The notes under the pieces: generated by a model
What the model was told of the DNA's origin: nothing
Database searches by the model: none
What the model saw: the letters and a program-made list of their open reading frames with translations, nothing else
Made by a program: the position numbers and the translations under genes
Shown: in pieces, positions 62,493 to 64,000 of the stretch
How the letters are laid out: every line of letters begins with the position of its first letter
How positions within the stretch are numbered: position 1 is the stretch's first letter
Assembly (NCBI RefSeq): GCF_000226115.1
Contig: NC_016458.1
Span: 2,914,001 to 2,978,000, forward strand
Direction: 5' to 3'
Origin: Thermothielavioides terrestris NRRL 8126
Lineage: Eukaryota; Ascomycota; Sordariomycetes; Sordariales; Chaetomiaceae
DNA: 64,000 nucleotides

Positions 62493-63120
62493 CCGCACAT
62501 CGAAGTCAAGAAGGGCCGCGAGGTGACGTTGGAAAGCGAAGCCAGCCACGGAGAAGACACCGAACCCACATCGCGGGCAAAGCTCAGGATCCACAAGGAC
62601 AAAACCGCTGTAGGCTGAGCTCTTGGAGAAATCCTCGCTGATCTTTTTCTGGGCCATCCCCGTCGTCAACAACCTCAAACCCGAGTATCGCGGGAAGCTC
62701 ATCGACAAGATGCGGAAGCGGCTCAGGAAAAGCCCCAAAGCATGCCGACCTGTTCGGGATGATCCTGGGGCGAGACGGTGAGCATCCAAACTACTGCAGA
62801 TTTCGTGTCCTGTGGATCCTCTTTGTGACCTGTCCGCTCAGGCCGCAAGAGCTCTACTTCGCCGTCCAGCTCGGCTTCGACAAGGACGGCTGCTCAGGAA
62901 GCTAGGACCCTGACATCGTGGACTTGGACCGGGGCTTGGCAGAACGTCACTGTCGTGGGCCGCTTCGAGTGCGATTGCGAGTGTTGTAAAGCCGCTACTG
63001 GAGAAGGGCGCCAACCCCAGCTTAACTGATCGTGGTGACATTACGCTGTCGTCGTGTACCATTGAAAAAGGTGATGAGGCGATTATCGAACTGCTTGCTG
63101 AGGTCCCGATTTACTCGTAG
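62493..63120 (+). pseudogene. NACHT-ankyrin (NLR-like) gene relic
   Basis: Four protein-like blocks in order but in shifted frames. 62493-62615 has PHIEVKKGREVTLESEASHG. 62617-62742 has LLEKSSLIFFWAIPVVNNL then RKRLRKSPK. 62744-62904 has ADLFGMILGRDGEHPNYC then LWILFVTCPLRPQELYFAV. 62953-63120 has VVKPLLEKGANPSLTDRGD then EKGDEAIIELLAEV. These match, in sequence order, the distal part of the NACHT region of fungal STAND/NLR proteins, the winged-helix-like segment (W-x-L-F-x-x-x-PL-x-P-x-EL-YFA) and ankyrin repeats, as I know the family. Stops and at least three frame changes with no good splice sites show it is broken. The intact ancestor probably acted in non-self recognition or programmed cell death; that is family knowledge, not evidence here. 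Confidence 0.8.
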
Positions 63121-63781
63121 CATCCCATCCATGATACCCAATGCACAGTTTGTTCTCCAGTGTCCAACTTCCCTTTTCTTCTTTGCTGTCCTCCGGTCTG
63201 TCTTCAGCTCCTTAGGAATCGGCTGGATTCGCCTTTTGATGTCCACGCCGTAATCGCTTCACTCCTGTTCCTGTCCGCTTTGCTTCCCAGTATCTTCACT
63301 TTCCCTCTTCGCCGGTGCGCCCTGTCTGTTCTGTCACATCGCATGGCCGATTCTTGGTATAGGAACTCGTAGTCGAGATAGACTAAGCTCCTGCACTCTC
63401 TTGGTGGTTTGTGGGAGAACCAAGGCCACAACCTCAACAAGAACTTGAACTCGGACAGTCTGTGTTTCAACCGCGCGAATCAAAAGTTGGTTTCGTGGGC
63501 ACCTCAGTGCGCCGCTGTTCTGCGTGGTTGATTGGAACGGGAGGCTAGAAAGTAAGGTAACAAGGCGCTTCAGTGCCTTCCTTCCTTCCCTCTCCGACCA
63601 CCCAGGGACCGAGCGACGAAGGAACTGGAAATTCTTACCTTTCTGGTGACTTCCACTCTTCTCCTTCATCCCCAAGAAACCAAAAAAACTTTCCAGCCAA
63701 CCAAATATCGATTTCTTGACCTCGAGAACCTCCCTCTCCTCTTCCCGTTGCTGCCGTTACCGACAAACCGACCGACCGATC
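63121..63781. other. Intergenic region
   Basis: Between the NLR relic and the next gene. The last 200 bp are CT-rich with a CAAACCGACCGACCGATC leader just before the ATG at 63782. No other gene supported. Confidence 0.5.
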
Positions 63782-64000
63782 ATGTTTCGCCGTCGCTGGT
63801 CGGGCCTCCCGGCCGACCCAGTCTTTGCCGCCGACTTCAAAGAACTCGGGTACGTAATCCAGATTCCCGTCTCAGACAAGTCGTTCAGTCTCGCGCGCGT
63901 TCCGTGCTGACCCGCATCCACCACAGCTACTTCATCAACGACATCGACGAGATCCGATCCATCGACAACTCCGACTACTACTTCAAGTACTACCTGACCA
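63782..64000 (+). CDS. Conserved fungal protein, 5' end only (possibly Arb2-domain)
   Basis: The gene starts at 63782 and runs off the window. Exon 1 is 63782-63849; a 77-nt intron (GTACGT..CACAG, GCTGACC branch) leads to exon 2 from 63927. The visible 47 residues begin MFRRRWSGLPADPVFAADF and continue GYFINDIDEIRSIDN then DYYFKYYLT. I recall this N-terminus from a conserved family of fungal proteins carrying an Arb2-like (alpha/beta-hydrolase-related) domain, but the diagnostic part lies outside the window. No signal peptide is visible. Gene call strong, function tentative. Confidence 0.75.

Overview
This window is nuclear DNA of a filamentous ascomycete. A sordariomycete, probably Sordariales-like, is my inference. 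The evidence is: short introns (56-205 nt) with GT..AG ends and CTGAC/CTAAC branch sites; high GC in coding regions; fungal proteins such as a fused ARG5,6-type arginine enzyme, an OCH1-like GT32 and a Snc-type synaptobrevin; and degenerate TTAGGG-like repeats. No bacterial or organellar features are visible. By eye I found no tRNA, 5S rRNA or CRISPR array.

Layout. 1-18003 is gene-poor: one convincing gene, a 700-residue trypsin-like protein (minus, 2932-5239), lies between unannotatable stretches. A low-complexity protein follows (18004-19019), then 6.6 kb without genes that carries the first copy of a small inverted-repeat transposon (24403-24778). 25661-40000 is gene-dense: GT32 mannosyltransferase, mitochondrial-type acyl-CoA ligase, six-cysteine secreted protein, SDR oxidoreductase, tRNA t6A dehydratase (TCD), RNA 3'-phosphate cyclase and an atypical bZIP protein. 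40000-46000 is sparse, with one small repeat-rich protein and a possible decayed zinc-finger gene. 46176-60534 is housekeeping: BNA6 (NAD synthesis) divergent from RCC1 (Ran GEF), ARG5,6, a v-SNARE, lipoyl synthase and mitochondrial uS14. The right end holds transposon copy 3, a broken NACHT-ankyrin (NLR) gene and the start of a conserved fungal gene cut by the window edge.

Functional links. Four products look mitochondrial (ARG5,6, lipoyl synthase, uS14m, the acyl-CoA ligase) and TCD is probably anchored to the mitochondrial outer membrane. TCD and the RNA cyclase are convergent neighbours that both act on RNA. BNA6 and RCC1 share a 738-bp divergent promoter. Exons were chosen by splice signals plus frame continuity and are predictions.

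The most unusual signals are: a three-copy MITE family of about 380-410 bp with 29-30 bp perfect terminal inverted repeats, probable 9-bp target duplications (Mutator-like) and a degenerate telomere-repeat core; the NLR relic beside one copy; and an intergenic nonamer GGTAGTGTA that is over-represented.
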